Origin: Nemertoderma westbladi
Taxonomy: Eukaryota > Xenacoelomorpha > Nemertodermatida > Nemertodermatidae
Reading direction: 5' to 3'
NCBI GenBank assembly: GCA_032718475.1
Contig: JAUCBJ010007906.1
Location: forward strand, 1 to 45,184
DNA length: 45,184 nucleotides
The notes beneath the pieces were generated by a model that was given only the letters and a program-made list of their open reading frames with translations, ran no database searches and was not told the DNA's origin. How positions within the stretch are numbered: position 1 is the stretch's first letter; every line of letters starts with the position of its first letter. Positions 11,725 through 22,165 of the stretch are shown in pieces. Made by a program: the position numbers and the translations under genes.

Positions 11725-12451
11725 GTGAACCCTCCACACTTGCCAGCTGGTTTATATTGACACGGTATAGCTCCAACAATAGTAGTCTTCTCTTCAGAAG
11801 AAGATCATCTAACTCTATGCTAACAAAATAATTGTCTGCAGTTAATTTCGCCCATTATCCAAGTATGGCTTTGAAAGATTCATGACGAGTCCGTTGACGT
11901 GACTTCCATAATATTCCTTATCTTCATCTGATACCATCTGTGCTCCTGAGTAAACTATAAATCGGAGTGGCAATGACGTGTCTGCCTCAGCAACCCAATA
12001 TAACTTTATACCAAACTTCCCAGGCTTGGTAGGAATATACTGTTTGAAACCTACACGACCATGAAATTAACTTACATTTAATATTTAACATTTAACATAC
12101 AATTAACTTAATTAACATTTCATAAATGGTAAGTTCGGATGATGGAGTGTATACTTCAAGGGCCTTTTTATTGAATTCATCCATAACAGTTCTAAAAGCA
12201 GCTAAACGATCTTTAGAAGTATCTCTTCTAGGATCATCGAACCGTAGAGCAGCTTTGATCTCTTCACACCGCTTCAAGCTCATCGATGCCCAAAGTACAA
12301 ACATTGAACCAATCTTACCCGCAGTTCTAGAACATAATTTATGAAGATAAATTAACCATCGCTTTAATACTGATTTAACAAGCGAAAAGTTTGGTATTGA
12401 GTGGTAGTTGTTTTGTGAAGATTTTATAACAAGACATACACAACATAACAA
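11725..12451 (-). pseudogene. piggyBac-type transposase relic
   Basis: Minus strand, two readable parts. The first (12451-12092) contains MSLKRCEEIKAALRFDDPRR, DRLAAFRTVMDEFN and LTIYEML. The second (about 12062-11730, needing frame changes) contains GRVGFKQYIPTKPGKFGIKL, a YSGAQ word and TADNYFVSIEL. These correspond to the piggyBac/PGBD blocks LRFDD, LTIDE-x-(FRGR), QYIP-KP-K-GIK and the DN-(Y/F)FTS box. The first catalytic aspartate (in LTIDE) is replaced by tyrosine; the second is kept. The third (GVDxxDQ) block is not visible. The frame ends near 11730 in AT-rich DNA, so the C-terminal third is missing. It is distinct in sequence from the piggyBac relic at 34268-36410, hence a second family. 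Confidence 0.8.
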
Positions 12452-12570
12452 TCTGGGAAATAATAAAAGTATTTAATTAATTTTATACATACCAAGTTTT
12501 GGAGAATTTCTACCTGAACCAAATGTAAGATTTTTGTATCAAAACAAAACATATTTTGTATCAAAACGGA

Positions 12571-12596
12571 GGGGGGGGGGGGGGGGGGGGTGCCCC
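12571..12596. repeat. G20 tract followed by TGCCCCC
   Basis: G20-TG-C5-TTAGG resembles a degraded copy of the transposon end at 7091 (G22-TA-C7-TTAA). No partner end is found nearby, so it may be a solitary end or a coincidental homopolymer. Confidence 0.45.
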
Positions 12597-12637
12597 CTTA
12601 GGATATTTATTCCAAACAGCTAACTCCTTGTGGTTCA

Positions 12638-13887
12638 GCCGTGAGGACCAGCCAGTGCATAATCTTGTACTTTGGCAGCCTCATGGAGTGAATAAGCATG
12701 GTGGACAGCCCATGACTTTCTTGAGACGCATCTTAACCCTATCCAACCTGGGTGTTGGCGTTTTCCGCAAACATTTTATAATGCTGTGAATTTGAGAATA
12801 TATTTAAGGGCTATGCACTTGAAAATTGTTGACTTTTCCTAAAATTTACTGGTGAATCTCGTAGTGTCATTTATTTTTTTGTGCGATTTTTAGTTTTTTT
12901 GCAAATGAGATTTTGTCAAAGGGAAGTCGAGAATTTTATCCAAATTTACTAAAATAATTCTTGGTGCTGTCACAATATTCCTAACTTCTTAATTAATGTG
13001 ATTCTGGTTGGACAATGCCTTAGCCTTGGCACCCAATCAAATACCAAACTATTCAACCAGTTTTACCTGCCAGACAGATATTATTGAATTGAATTAAATT
13101 GCAAGTGAAGGTAGATAAGGCATTGTGTTTGTTTACCTCATGCTGGAATTGAGATACCTAAAACACAGCTGGATAGAAAACTGGGTTGAGATCTGCAGCC
13201 AAGTTATCATCTAAGGATGTATTGAATTAAGTCACCAGGAGTCTGAAACTGCCTCAAGCAAAATAGCAAATTAGGTTGGCTTCCCAGGTTGCTGTTGCAG
13301 CATGCAGACAAGCTAATATTGTCTGACCACTTTATTCCAATTATTTACCAATCTTTGTAGTAGTGTACAGAATAGCCCCCAGCAATCTGTCCTTCACTAG
13401 ACTACTGTAAAATATGGAACACTAAACCCAACATCTCATACAAGGTAGGAGGAGGGAGTAATTTGGTAAAGATAGGCAAATAGCAACTCTTTCCATTGAA
13501 ACTATATGATATATTTTTTGAATGGTGCACTCTAATTAATTATTTAAATACTGGATAGTTAGCCATAATATTTTACATTAATTTAAAATCCACTATATGC
13601 TCCATATATGTGCATGTTTTCATGCGAAAACGCAACTAATTTTGAACATTTCTACCTCATTCAAAATGTATTCAAAATTGTTGGCAGAAAACGCAAACAC
13701 CCAGGTTGAATCTCGGATAGATTAGCCCAGGTTGAATAGGGTTAAAGGACACTGGCCTTGAAGATGCGGATGATCTAGCAAATGTTATGGGTGATAGGGA
13801 GTTGTGGCGGTGCAATTTTGTCGATAAGCCGGCACAGCATTCTTAAAAATGCAGCTGCAATGCAGCATGCCGATCCTAGTAGTAGTA
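12638..13887 (+). mobile_element. RTE-like LINE copy 1: 5'-truncated tail, interrupted by a TTAA element
   Basis: The first part (12638-12736) and last part (13742-13887) together match the last 240 bp or so of the full-length element on the minus strand at 23522-27184: the end of the RT protein (DLANVMGDRELWR), stop, a short 3' UTR with ATGCAGCTGCAATGCAGC, and a (TAG)n tail. It is flanked by GGTTCA (12632-12637 and 13888-13893), a plausible 6-bp target-site duplication. A 1005-bp element plus a duplicated TTAA splits it between the codons for RRIL and KDTG. Not coding. Confidence 0.85.
12737..13741. mobile_element. Non-autonomous piggyBac-type element, 1005 bp
   Basis: It begins CCCTATCCAACCTGGGTGTT after TTAA (12733-12736) and ends in the inverted form, AACCCAGGTTGAATAGGG-like, before TTAA (13742-13745). 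Reverse-complementing the right end gives CCCTATTCAACCTGGG, then a spacer of about 21 bp, then a second CAACCTGGGTGTTTGCG. The termini are therefore asymmetric, with an internal repeat. The insertion is proven by the other RTE copies in the window, which read straight through CATCTTAAAGGACAC with a single TTAA. TTAA duplication and CCCT ends are the piggyBac signature. The interior is AT-rich and encodes nothing, so a transposase from elsewhere must have mobilised it. Confidence 0.88.
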
Positions 13888-14113
13888 GGTTCATCAATAG
13901 CACTGTTATGTTATGTTTAACTATGACCTACTAAAACATTCTACAGGCGCAAAAATTTAGTGGGGTGACTTTCGCCTTTAATAACTTATTCCCACATTAT
14001 GAGCTGGTCTGGAAAATTTCACCAATTATAGTTGGGTTAATTTTTTTCCTTTTGAGAGCATTTTTTTGCTGCTGATTACCATATCTACAAACTAGATCAT
14101 TTTATGCACGAAC

Positions 14114-14760
14114 ATGTTAATTAGGAAATTCGGTAATTGTTCAGACAGTGTTAAAATGGTGCTTTTTAATAGTTACTGTTCAACCGTATACTGCTGTTCG
14201 CTGTGGTCTAGCAGATATTTTCTTCAATCTAGCTTTAGAAAACTCTGCGTTGCAGTTACTAAATGCGTCCGATCTCTATTTCACATACCGCTGTATGATA
14301 GCGAAGTTGAAGAAGTAAATAGTGCAAGCCAGATGTTAGTGAATTTTAATATTAAATCTTTTAAAGAAATTTTTCGAGTAGCTCTTCTTAGCCTACATAA
14401 CCGCATAAACAAATCTGATAATAATATTTTAGCGTGTGTCCGGCATAACTGCCGTCCCACCTCAGAAACATACGCTACTTTCCGGCGATTTTGCTTGTGA
14501 ATATGAATTTTCTTTTTTATAGTGCCAATTCTCTATTATAAATAGTGCCAATTGTTATTATAAATAGTGAAAATTTTAGGTAAATATTGTGTATTTTTAG
14601 TTACAATTTTATTATGTTCCTTAATTACCTACGTCCTACTGTATATGCCTATAATTTTAAATTATGTTAAACTTTAACTTGTGCCTGTATTTTAGATATG
14701 ACCTTTATGGTTGAATTAAACAAATAAAATAGCAAATAGTAATATCATTTAGATATAAAC
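14114..14760 (+). pseudogene. LINE-B copy 3: RT C-terminus and 3' UTR
   Basis: An open frame of 128 residues (14114-14500) starts LIRKFGNCSDSVKMVLFNSY and includes SLWSSRYFLQSSFRKLCVAV, then NIKSFKEIFRVALLSLHNRI. This is the usual end of CR1-group ORF2 proteins (LxRKFxxCSxxVKxxLFxSYC then an RVALLSLHNRI block). A stop at 14498 is followed by about 250 bp of AT-rich sequence with AATAAA-like words, consistent with a LINE 3' UTR. Everything upstream of this segment is missing. That it belongs to the same family as copies 1, 2 and 4 is inferred, because the other copies do not cover this part. Confidence 0.65.
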
Positions 14761-14800
14761 ATTAATTTTGCATTTTAAGCAATTTTTGGGGGGTTTCATT

Positions 14801-15237
14801 GTTTGGGGGGTTGTGCCATCCAAATCTCTGGATGGCACATTCACAAGAATGCTACGCCGGGTTCATTGTGTCAAGTACAATGCACACATCTCCAACCAGA
14901 CACTATATAACATTGGAGGTGTCTCATTGGTTCCCCCAAGCTTGACACTAGAACAAAATCGCCTCCGCTTTTCAGGACATTGCTTTCGCCGTGAGGACCA
15001 GCCAGTGAATAATCTTGTACTTTGGCAGCCTCATGGAGTGAATAAGCATGGTGGACAGCCCATGACTTTCTTGAGACGCATCTTAAAGGACACTGGCCTT
15101 GAAGATGCGGATGATCTAGCAAATGTCATGGGTGATAGTGAGTTGTAGAGGTGCAATTTTGTCGATAAGCCGGCACAGCATTCTTAAAAATGCAGCTGCA
15201 TTGCAGCATGCCGATCCTAGTAGTAGTAGTAGTAGTA
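14801..15237 (+). mobile_element. RTE-like LINE copy 2: 5'-truncated, with 13-bp target duplication
   Basis: The body from about 14819 to 15237 matches the 3' end of the full-length RTE: SLDGTFTRMLRRVHCVKYNA through DLANVMGDSEL, then the short 3' UTR and seven or so TAG repeats. GGGGGGTTTCATT occurs at 14788-14800 and at 15238-15250, a 13-bp target-site duplication. About 18 bp of filler (GTTTGGGGGGTTGTGCCA) sits at the 5' junction. Differences from the full-length copy include an early stop (GAGTTGTAG, where the full-length copy reads GAGTTGTGG). Dead on arrival, but useful as a sister sequence. Confidence 0.88.
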
Positions 15238-15250
15238 GGGGGGTTTCATT

Positions 15251-15600
15251 AACAAATAAATTGATTTTATCTATCAATGTTAATATTATTTTTTTTTTAA
15301 GTATTAATATTGATTTATTATATATTAAATAGAGATTAAGTATTAGTCTACAGTTACCTAGAAATAATTAAAATAAAATAATAATTGTATCTAGTTTTGT
15401 GTCTCTCCAGTTCTCCAAATACAATATCTTCTCATCATCTCAAGAGTCTGACACCCTCACAGTATACTTCACTACGATATGTTCTGCTTGGACGCAGCGA
15501 ATTAGCGAGATTGTTGAGGTATATTATGCGGTTCCTATCCGTAGGCATCGTGTCGCAGTAGCTTTTCATCACCTTTCGATCGCCGCACCCCTTAAAATCA
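15251..15600. other. AT-rich flank, nothing recognised
   Basis: AT-rich to about 15400 with a T-tract near 15290. The plus-strand frame 15399-15683 has no recognisable motif, and its second half overlaps the minus-strand fragment described next. Confidence 0.4.
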
Positions 15601-15601
15601 T

Positions 15602-15811
15602 TCAGGAAAAAGAGGGGCATAGGTTGGAAGTAAGCCGCGGATCCTCTGCTGGCACGGTGGTATATGAAAGAGGACTACGGTGACCTCGAAGGCAAAGCCC
15701 AGTTGTACGGAGTAAGCTGAAGGAAAGTCGACATCGCAACCAATGTACAACCGATGAATATGTGGAATCACGCTTCTCCGCCAGACGACCTGCAAGATGC
15801 GTTAAAAACAT
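15602..15811 (-). pseudogene. C-terminal fragment of a mobile-element-encoded protein (WLRCRLSFSLLR motif)
   Basis: The minus frame begins MFLTHLAGRLAEKRDSTYSS and continues HWLRCRLSFSLLR, ending CLRGHRSP before degenerating. From memory this pattern (LAxxLAEKxxxPYSxxxxWLRCRLSFSLLRxxxxCxRG) recurs at the C-terminus of many repeat-encoded proteins in invertebrate genomes. I cannot assign the element class without a search. The segment is GC-richer than its surroundings, as expected for recently inserted coding DNA. No other part of the parent protein is visible on either side. Confidence 0.45.
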
Positions 15812-15829
15812 GGTTCATGAATATTATGA

Positions 15830-17270
15830 AATAATATTAATATGTTAATATTATTTGATTTTATACTAGACAATTGATTTTATACTCAATCATTGGAAAA
15901 ACAATTCATATGTCAATTGACACACTCATTGGATTGGATTGGATTCGACTGTGTTTGAAATGATGTTAATTGGCAATAAAATCAGGTCGCTAAGTCAACT
16001 GCAAAAATAATATTCAGTAGGAGTAAGCCATACACTAAGTAATAGTAATAAGTAGGCCTACACTGTTATTTACTATTTATTACTCCTTTTCGAACTCCTT
16101 CATACAATCATGCACAAACCCTCCAGACCATTGAAATTTGAGTAATCACTACCATCAACAAGTTCGGATATCTATACACATAACTAGTGCGAGGAGAGAC
16201 GGAATCTGGTGCCCAAACAGTGTTTATCAAATATATATGCACAGTAAAGCCTATTAATACACAAACTGGGGTTGATCGTTCTGTATGTAATGAGTTTTGT
16301 CTTATTGGATGAGTTTACAATGTGTTTTAACACCGAAAAATCGTGTAGATAAAGAAGATACATACATACATGCATAAAACTCTGGGACCGGTTTTGGTTT
16401 ATTCCCCCATAAATCACTCTATATACAAATGCATGTTCAGCATATGTGCAATGTAGATGGAAATTGCACTTATGCTATAATTGTCATAAATCTTAAGATG
16501 TGTCTTAAAATTCTTTAAAAAGTACAGGACTCTAGCCACTCAGTCAAGCAGCATCCTACAAACTCAATGTAAGAGAGACAGGATGCATCCTCTATCAATT
16601 ATCTATCCGAACACAAATAAATAAACATCCCCTTTCAAATTGTCAATCAATCAATCCAGTCTCAATTAATTAAAAATTATCTTTCAATAATTGTCTATCC
16701 TAACACAATTAAATAAACATTATTTTTCATTATTTAAAAAAAAATTGCACTCGGCATTTAGGAATATGAAAACTCTATATATTAATAATTAATAATAAGT
16801 AGTAAATTTCTAAGTATGAGGATATAGAATCATCAGTTTCGAAAAGTCATGAAATGGTCATCTGGTCGATTTTGATTTATTCATAAATGTTAATTGCCCT
16901 TTAATAGCTCATGGAATCAGTTTAATTTTCCTTTTCTTATCTGTTGCCTCCACATGTTTTCTGTCAGTTTTTCGGAGGAACCCCTCACCCTGGTGTGCAT
17001 CGTATATTTTTCTCTGTACCTGTCTTTTAATTCCTTAATTTGACTTTTGTGCATTTCGCATCCCAAACATTTTTGAATTTTTTTTAATTACTAACAACTT
17101 TAAATTTGAAAACATTATATTTTTTTATTTATATATGTTCTAGAATAGTGTAAAATTTTTATATTTTGTTCTAGAACTCTAAAATGTTGCCATGGTAACA
17201 ATGATTTATGTTTTAAAAATATAGTGCTATACGGAACTGTTACCGAAAAGAATATGAACTTTGGGTAAAA
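15830..17270. other. Non-coding stretch
   Basis: No gene, repeat end or RNA gene can be supported. It contains (A/T)n-rich runs, a TAGGCCTA octamer (16053-16060) and short CAATCAATC runs near 16640. The frames in this stretch show no motif. Confidence 0.4.
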
Positions 17271-17299
17271 ACCAGACAGTCAGTCTCTCTGGCTATCAT

Positions 17300-17720
17300 T
17301 ACTTTGGTAGAGAGATCGCTGGACAGACAGAACAACCAACATACAGAAACACCTGTAGGTTGCCTTCAAAAATGAAAACTGATGTTGGAAATGAAATCAG
17401 TAACCAGGATAACCCCATAACATAACTTTTAGCTAGATGGAATGCTTCGCTAATATTTTGACAGATTGATGACAGACAAACCGACTGACAGACATAATAG
17501 ACTTTTCTAAAGGTGAAAATTGACATCGAAAATGAAATAGCGACGTGATGCCCTTCTTATATTTTGATAGACAGTTCGTTGGATGAACAGACAGACAGAG
17601 GCATAATAGTTTTCATTAAAAGTGAAATCTGACATTTGGAATGATATCAAAAACAAGGAAAAACCCTTTAACATTAACTTTTAGCTAGGATTAATAAGCT
17701 TTTTTTCTATTTTGACAGAG
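17300..17720. repeat. Degenerate tandem repeat, three units of about 115-145 bp
   Basis: Each unit carries a GACAGACAGA-like tetranucleotide stretch followed by AAARGTGAAAA, GACAT and GGAATGA words; units start near 17310, 17455 and 17570. A longer word, AACATTAACTTTTAGCTAGG or a close variant, occurs at about 17417 and 17670. The association of CAGA-type microsatellite with a tandem core recalls the arrays at 27.6-31.7 kb, but the sequences differ. Confidence 0.6.
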
Positions 17721-18430
17721 AAACTGTCTGAAATACAATCCCAGAAGAACAGTTTTAACAAACATTTACAAAGAGTAAGCCCCCCCTTTCGAGTAACTTC
17801 CTTAGGTGAGTTACAAACCGCCAATAAATCAAAGACGTGGGGAAGGTTTCTCTCCTTCAAACTGCACCACCCCAACCAAAAGGCGCACAGAGAATCAATG
17901 AAGGTAGTGACAGATAATTTGTGTTCCAATCTTCCACTTCCAATCAGGAGGCATTGGTTCTATCCCTAGATGGGGCAGCACTGTTTGAGCACAGTGCTTT
18001 AAATACCACAGCCGAGCCCAACCCTGGCTTTCATCCTTAACTGGTCGATAAATGGGAACCAAGGTAACTTGGGAAACATATTGGAAGGGTTTACTGTGGA
18101 AGATCATCCATGGTGGTGAACAGGCTTAACGAGCCTAAAAGAATCTCCCATTCATATATGTAATTACCCATTGCTCGAGTAGTGGTGATGTGGACTGATT
18201 TCCAGCCACACAATAGCAAGCACGCCATGGAATGAGGGAGATGGAAGTATGGTTGAGAGAAGGCAAGGGCCATTTTAATAACTTTAAATCATTTAAAACA
18301 CATTTACATTCAATCTCAAAACATTACAATTCCTTCTTCCACCGGGGTGGCTGTCGCTCCTGGTCGGGGTTGTGGTTTGGAGATGGGGCTGTTATGCGCG
18401 GCGATGGCCTGGCAAACCAGTTCTAGATAT
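17721..18430. other. Unclassified, moderately GC stretch with short open frames
   Basis: Overlapping frames exist on both strands (17712-17969 plus, 17681-17929 and 17895-18107 minus), none with a recognisable domain. Base composition is less AT-rich than the flanks, which suggests an old repeat. I cannot name it. Confidence 0.3.
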
Positions 18431-20374
18431 CTTATTGGGGCTGCTACCAGGCAAAAGGTCGAAACATTAGCCTAGTGTATAATAATCTGAATTATTAATT
18501 TATTCCATAATAGATCAATCGTTTTCATGCAGTAATAATGAGACAATACTGTATAACCAACATAATATAATTTGCGTACGTAGACAAATGTGTGCACCAA
18601 AAATGACACCTCAGATGATTATTGTTTTTAAAGTAAATCAATTCATCCCAAAACTAATATAATTAATTAAAATCAATAATTTTTTATTAATACACATTTT
18701 GAATGTTGTTTAATACAATTTAGTTGATATGTTAGTAAAATTGTATTCCTATTAAATGCCACATTTAATTGTGTTAGTGTAATATCATTTTTGAAACATG
18801 AACATAACAACTTGTCAATAACTTGTAAGAACCTGGTATGTGGTATGGTGAGCTGGTTGGGTGAACCTGAGGTGGTGAGTTGGTTAGGTGAACTTAGTGC
18901 GGCTAGCTGTTTTGTATATAATGATTTACTAGGATTATTCTACACTACAACCTTGCAATGCCTTTAGTGTAATACTTCAATGTTGTTAGAATTGAGGGAT
19001 CTGCAAATCATTGGTATAAATTTGCTTTCTATTGTCAAAATTCTTTGCCTTCACGATTAAACTAATTAGTTATAGAATGATGTATTGCCTCAGGTAAATA
19101 TTGAATCTCCAGTGATGTTATAATCCTCCTCTGTGTTGTAAGCGTCCTGTCAGTAAAGCCCAGAGCCCTTAGTTTATGAAAGGTCATATCAGAAAATTTA
19201 ATTTAAAAAATTACTTGATTTGTTTTATGTTTGACAGTTTATTTTCATCACTCATACATCACTCGGTCTCACGAGTTCTAGTGAGATCGATCGAGTGGTG
19301 TGTGATTGGACAGTTAAAGAGAAGAAGCTGAGTTAATAGATGAAGCACAAGAAAGTTAGTATAAGTTTGTTATGTTATGTAAAGAATTATTCATTGAAAA
19401 ATAATACATTCAAATATCTGAATTAACCCCAAATCGTTTGTTCGACTATATCTTCTATTTCGAACATGTACTTGATTTGAGGAATAAATATTATATTGTT
19501 GAATATGATAGTTTGAAGACCTGTCATAAAAGTATAATATTGTATTAATATTATGGGTTAATTTATGAGGAAAAAATATGATTGCAATCAATAGAATTCG
19601 ACTGATCCTAAATGGCAACATTTCCAAAAAGTGAACTAATTCTACTCTATCTATATTGTTATTCTCTGTGCTGAGGGTGTGTTGAATGCACTTTAGATGT
19701 ACTTTAGATGCTCACTCATGAGAGTGTGTTAAATGTACTTTAGATCCATTAAGATGCATTTTTCATCCTGTGACACAATCCAATGAAATAACATATAGGC
19801 CAAAAATACCAGTAGTCCTGTGGGTTAAAAATGATAAAGGTTACTCTATAGTAGACTTGGCTTAATCGAATCTGAACAACCGAAGTCGGATAAGTCGTAT
19901 AATAACAACAGGTGCTCAAGTGACTGTGGAAATGCTTATATAGGACCAAAGTAGACCATAAAATAACAATAAAAGAATAACATATTTTTATTCACAGACA
20001 CCCACCCCACCTGAATCTCAGTTAGTGCCATAGAGAACCTAAAGTTTTTTTTATATGCTGAATATTTATATATAGAATCAATCTAACAAATAACATTAAT
20101 AAAATAAAAATAACGTAAATAAAAAAATAACATACGGCGATTATGATTACGAACCTGGATTTTAACTTGTGACTCATTTTTTAATATCACTCGATTCACT
20201 ACTGTAATAAAATTTCTCAACACCAGGTTTTAACATTTTATTACTTTTTCCGAAATATAAAATAACAATTAATTGACCCCACAATAAAAGTTCAACTATT
20301 GCGTTTAATATAGCAACTAAGCAACTTAATATAGCAAATTATTTACAACAATCATATATATTGATGCTTTAACG
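18431..20374. other. Long AT-rich intergenic stretch upstream of the globin-like exon
   Basis: No coding signal. Small structures only: a GGTGAGTTGGTTAGGTGAAC-type direct repeat near 18845-18895, an imperfect palindrome around CACTCGGTCTCACGAG (19260), and ACTTTAGATG repeats near 19690-19745. It may contain the promoter of the exon at 20375, but I see no element that I would call. Confidence 0.4.
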
Positions 20375-20526
20375 ATGGGTTGCGGAGGCAGCAGTGTCGC
20401 TATAGACCTCAACAACTTGCCCGATGATCAACCACAGTTGACTCATGAACAAAAGGCTTTGCTACTAAGAACATTTGAATTAATTCGAGGTGATATGGAA
20501 CGAATCGCTCTCATGATGTTTATGGG
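20375..20526 (+). CDS. Globin-like first coding exon, probably membrane-anchored globin X type (partial)
   Basis: Fifty codons from ATG 20375, then GG and a strong donor, GTAAGT (20527-20532), so the intron is in phase 2. The peptide starts MGCGGSS: Gly2 with small residues after it fits N-myristoylation and Cys3 could be palmitoylated, the arrangement described for globin X proteins, which are held at the inner plasma membrane. The rest, LTHEQKALLLRTFELIRGDM then ERIALMMFM, follows the globin A/B-helix pattern (LTxxQxxLLxxxFxxIxxDxxxxxxxMF). The exon ends before the heme pocket, so no heme ligand can be checked. An open in-frame segment after a good acceptor (20640-20717) reads PAGVLEPAEKLENQNVTV, which is not globin-like, so I do not include it. 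Remaining exons are not found; they may lie far downstream or be lost. This is the only host gene candidate in the window. Confidence 0.6.
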
Positions 20527-21172
20527 GTAAGTTTTGTTCTCTAGTGTTTATTTTGAACAATATGTTTATTGTTTGTGTAGAGTTTATTTATTCTATAAGT
20601 TTATGCGCCGTTCAAACTACCTTGCCTTCTCCACAATAGGCCAGCAGGTGTGCTTGAACCAGCAGAAAAATTAGAGAACCAGAATGTCACCGTACTAGTT
20701 TTCTATGGTTTTACCAGGTGAAAGAATTAGTCTAATTAGGTACTGATAATGACTGATAGTAATTGAACTGATAATGTATTGTATATCAGGTTGACATTAA
20801 AACACGATAATACTCTAATTGTAATGAGTAACCACTCTTTTTCAGAATTTGGTATCATTTCGTAAAATAATTTCACTGTATTAGCATTTAAAGATTAAAA
20901 GGCGGACCGACCGACAGACAGGCGCGAGATAGAGATTGGTATCCAAATTCTAAGCTCGGTCACTTTTGTGGCTCGCCCCACAGTGTTAGTCAACTTAACG
21001 GCTGCTTGGCTTGTATGTTACATGACGACTTGAGCGGTTTTATCTGAGGAGGAAATTCGTACATGCATCGTCACCCAGCCATTTCTTGGTGGGAAGGAAG
21101 CTATATGCTTCAACTTTAACTTATTTATTTTTTCCCAGATAATGAATAATCATACATAATTATACAATAATA
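20527..21172. other. Putative first intron of the globin-like gene
   Basis: Starts with the donor GTAAGT. It contains a short CCGACCGACAGACAG run near 20905 and no recognisable exon. Where the intron ends cannot be determined. Confidence 0.35.
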
Positions 21173-21211
21173 ACTAGAAAGCCCGTGGCCTTTGGCCACG
21201 GACTTTCTAGT
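21173..21211. repeat. 39-bp palindrome, hairpin family member 1
   Basis: ACTAGAAAGCCCGTGGCC, loop TTT, then GGCCACGG-A-CTTTCTAGT. Three more members lie at 23388-23427, 27231-27270 and 28917-28956. A stable GC hairpin a few bases before a CTAG-T end is the shape of a Helitron/HINE 3' terminus. Confidence 0.8.
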
Positions 21212-21466
21212 TAGACCGCAAGCTGGCACAAAGTGAGAAATTAAGTGTTATCAATGGATTAAAAGTCATATGAACTGAACTGCCTTTGGAAATTTCTGCT
21301 TAATGAGTTTCCCCAGTGACAATAATAATAAGATATTATAATTCTTATAATAACCAAATTTAAATGATTACCAAATCATTCTGAACAAAATAATTAATTT
21401 CAACCAATAAAAGTTGTAAACTACACAATTATGCAATGGAATATCAAATAAGACAATTGATTCCAG

Positions 21467-21814
21467 ATGAGATCCGGCCAAAAAATCGATGTGGCTCAAA
21501 TTTTTCAATTACGATTCTTCCATTCCGAGCTCGGATTACACACGACCGACCCCCTTGTAGATAATTTATCTGGGCTCGGACTCACGAACCAATCTCCAGT
21601 GTCGCCAGTTAGAGAATTTGTAGTCCCCATTCATGAAACATATCAATTACAACGCGTGACTCCATTGGCTGTTTCTTTCAATGCGTAGTGATTAGTGAAG
21701 GTTATCAGGATGGACAACTCGGGAAGATCAGAAGATGCGACCGTAGAGTTGGCCATCACGATTTAATGTTTGTCGAGCATCCCATTGCTGAGCAGTTTCA
21801 CTGCCACGCATTAT
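21467..21814. other. Unassigned stretch with a 73-codon open frame
   Basis: The plus frame 21467-21688 (MRSGQKIDVAQIF...) shows no motif or composition that supports a gene. I leave it unassigned. Confidence 0.25.
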
Positions 21815-22165
21815 TGTAGTTGCAACTCGATCCGCTGTCCGGCGAGTTGCCCGTTATGCGGCAGATTCTAAAGATAGCACTGTTGCATTGCAATTGCAAC
21901 CCTATCCGCTGTCCGGCGAGTTGCCCGTTCCGCGGCAGATTCTAAAGATCGCACTGTTGCAGTTGAAACCCTATCCGCTATCTGGCGAGTTGCCAAGTCG
22001 TTGACAAGCCGGCACAGCATTCTTAAAAATGCAGCTGCAATGCAGCATGCTGATCCTAGTAGTAAGCGAGTTGCCCGTTCCGCAGCAGATTCAGAAGATC
22101 GCGCTGTTGCAGTTGCAGTTCGATCCGTAGCCCTGTAGCCAGGCGAATTTCCCGATCGACATCAT
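21815..22165. repeat. Short tandem array, unit about 69-75 bp
   Basis: GGCGAGTTGCC starts units at 21841, 21915 and 21984, with a further unit resuming at 22066 after an RTE insertion, and a decayed one at 22143. Each unit also has CGTT-(A/C)-YGCGGCAGATTCTAAAGAT and a GCACTGTTGCA word followed by CGATCCGCTGTCC or similar. It is GC-richer than the surroundings. Non-coding. Confidence 0.8.
21995..22065 (+). mobile_element. RTE-like LINE copy 3: 71-bp tail insertion
   Basis: Only the last codons (AAGCCGGCACAGCATTCT, stop), the 3' UTR and GTAGTA of the RTE family are present. GCGAGTTGCC occurs immediately before (21985-21994) and after (22066-22075), a 10-bp target duplication. The interrupted host is one unit of the 70-bp tandem array, so the empty site is visible in neighbouring units. 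It is an extreme 5' truncation. Confidence 0.85.

Noticed and set aside
20640-20717. Possible second exon of the globin-like gene (acceptor AATAG, donor GTGAAAG, phase compatible)
   Set aside because: The peptide PAGVLEPAEKLENQNVTV has no globin B/C-helix features, and chance open frames of this length between AG and GT are common.
21467-21688. 73-codon plus frame as a globin exon
   Set aside because: No histidine or phenylalanine spacing of a globin heme pocket and no splice context.
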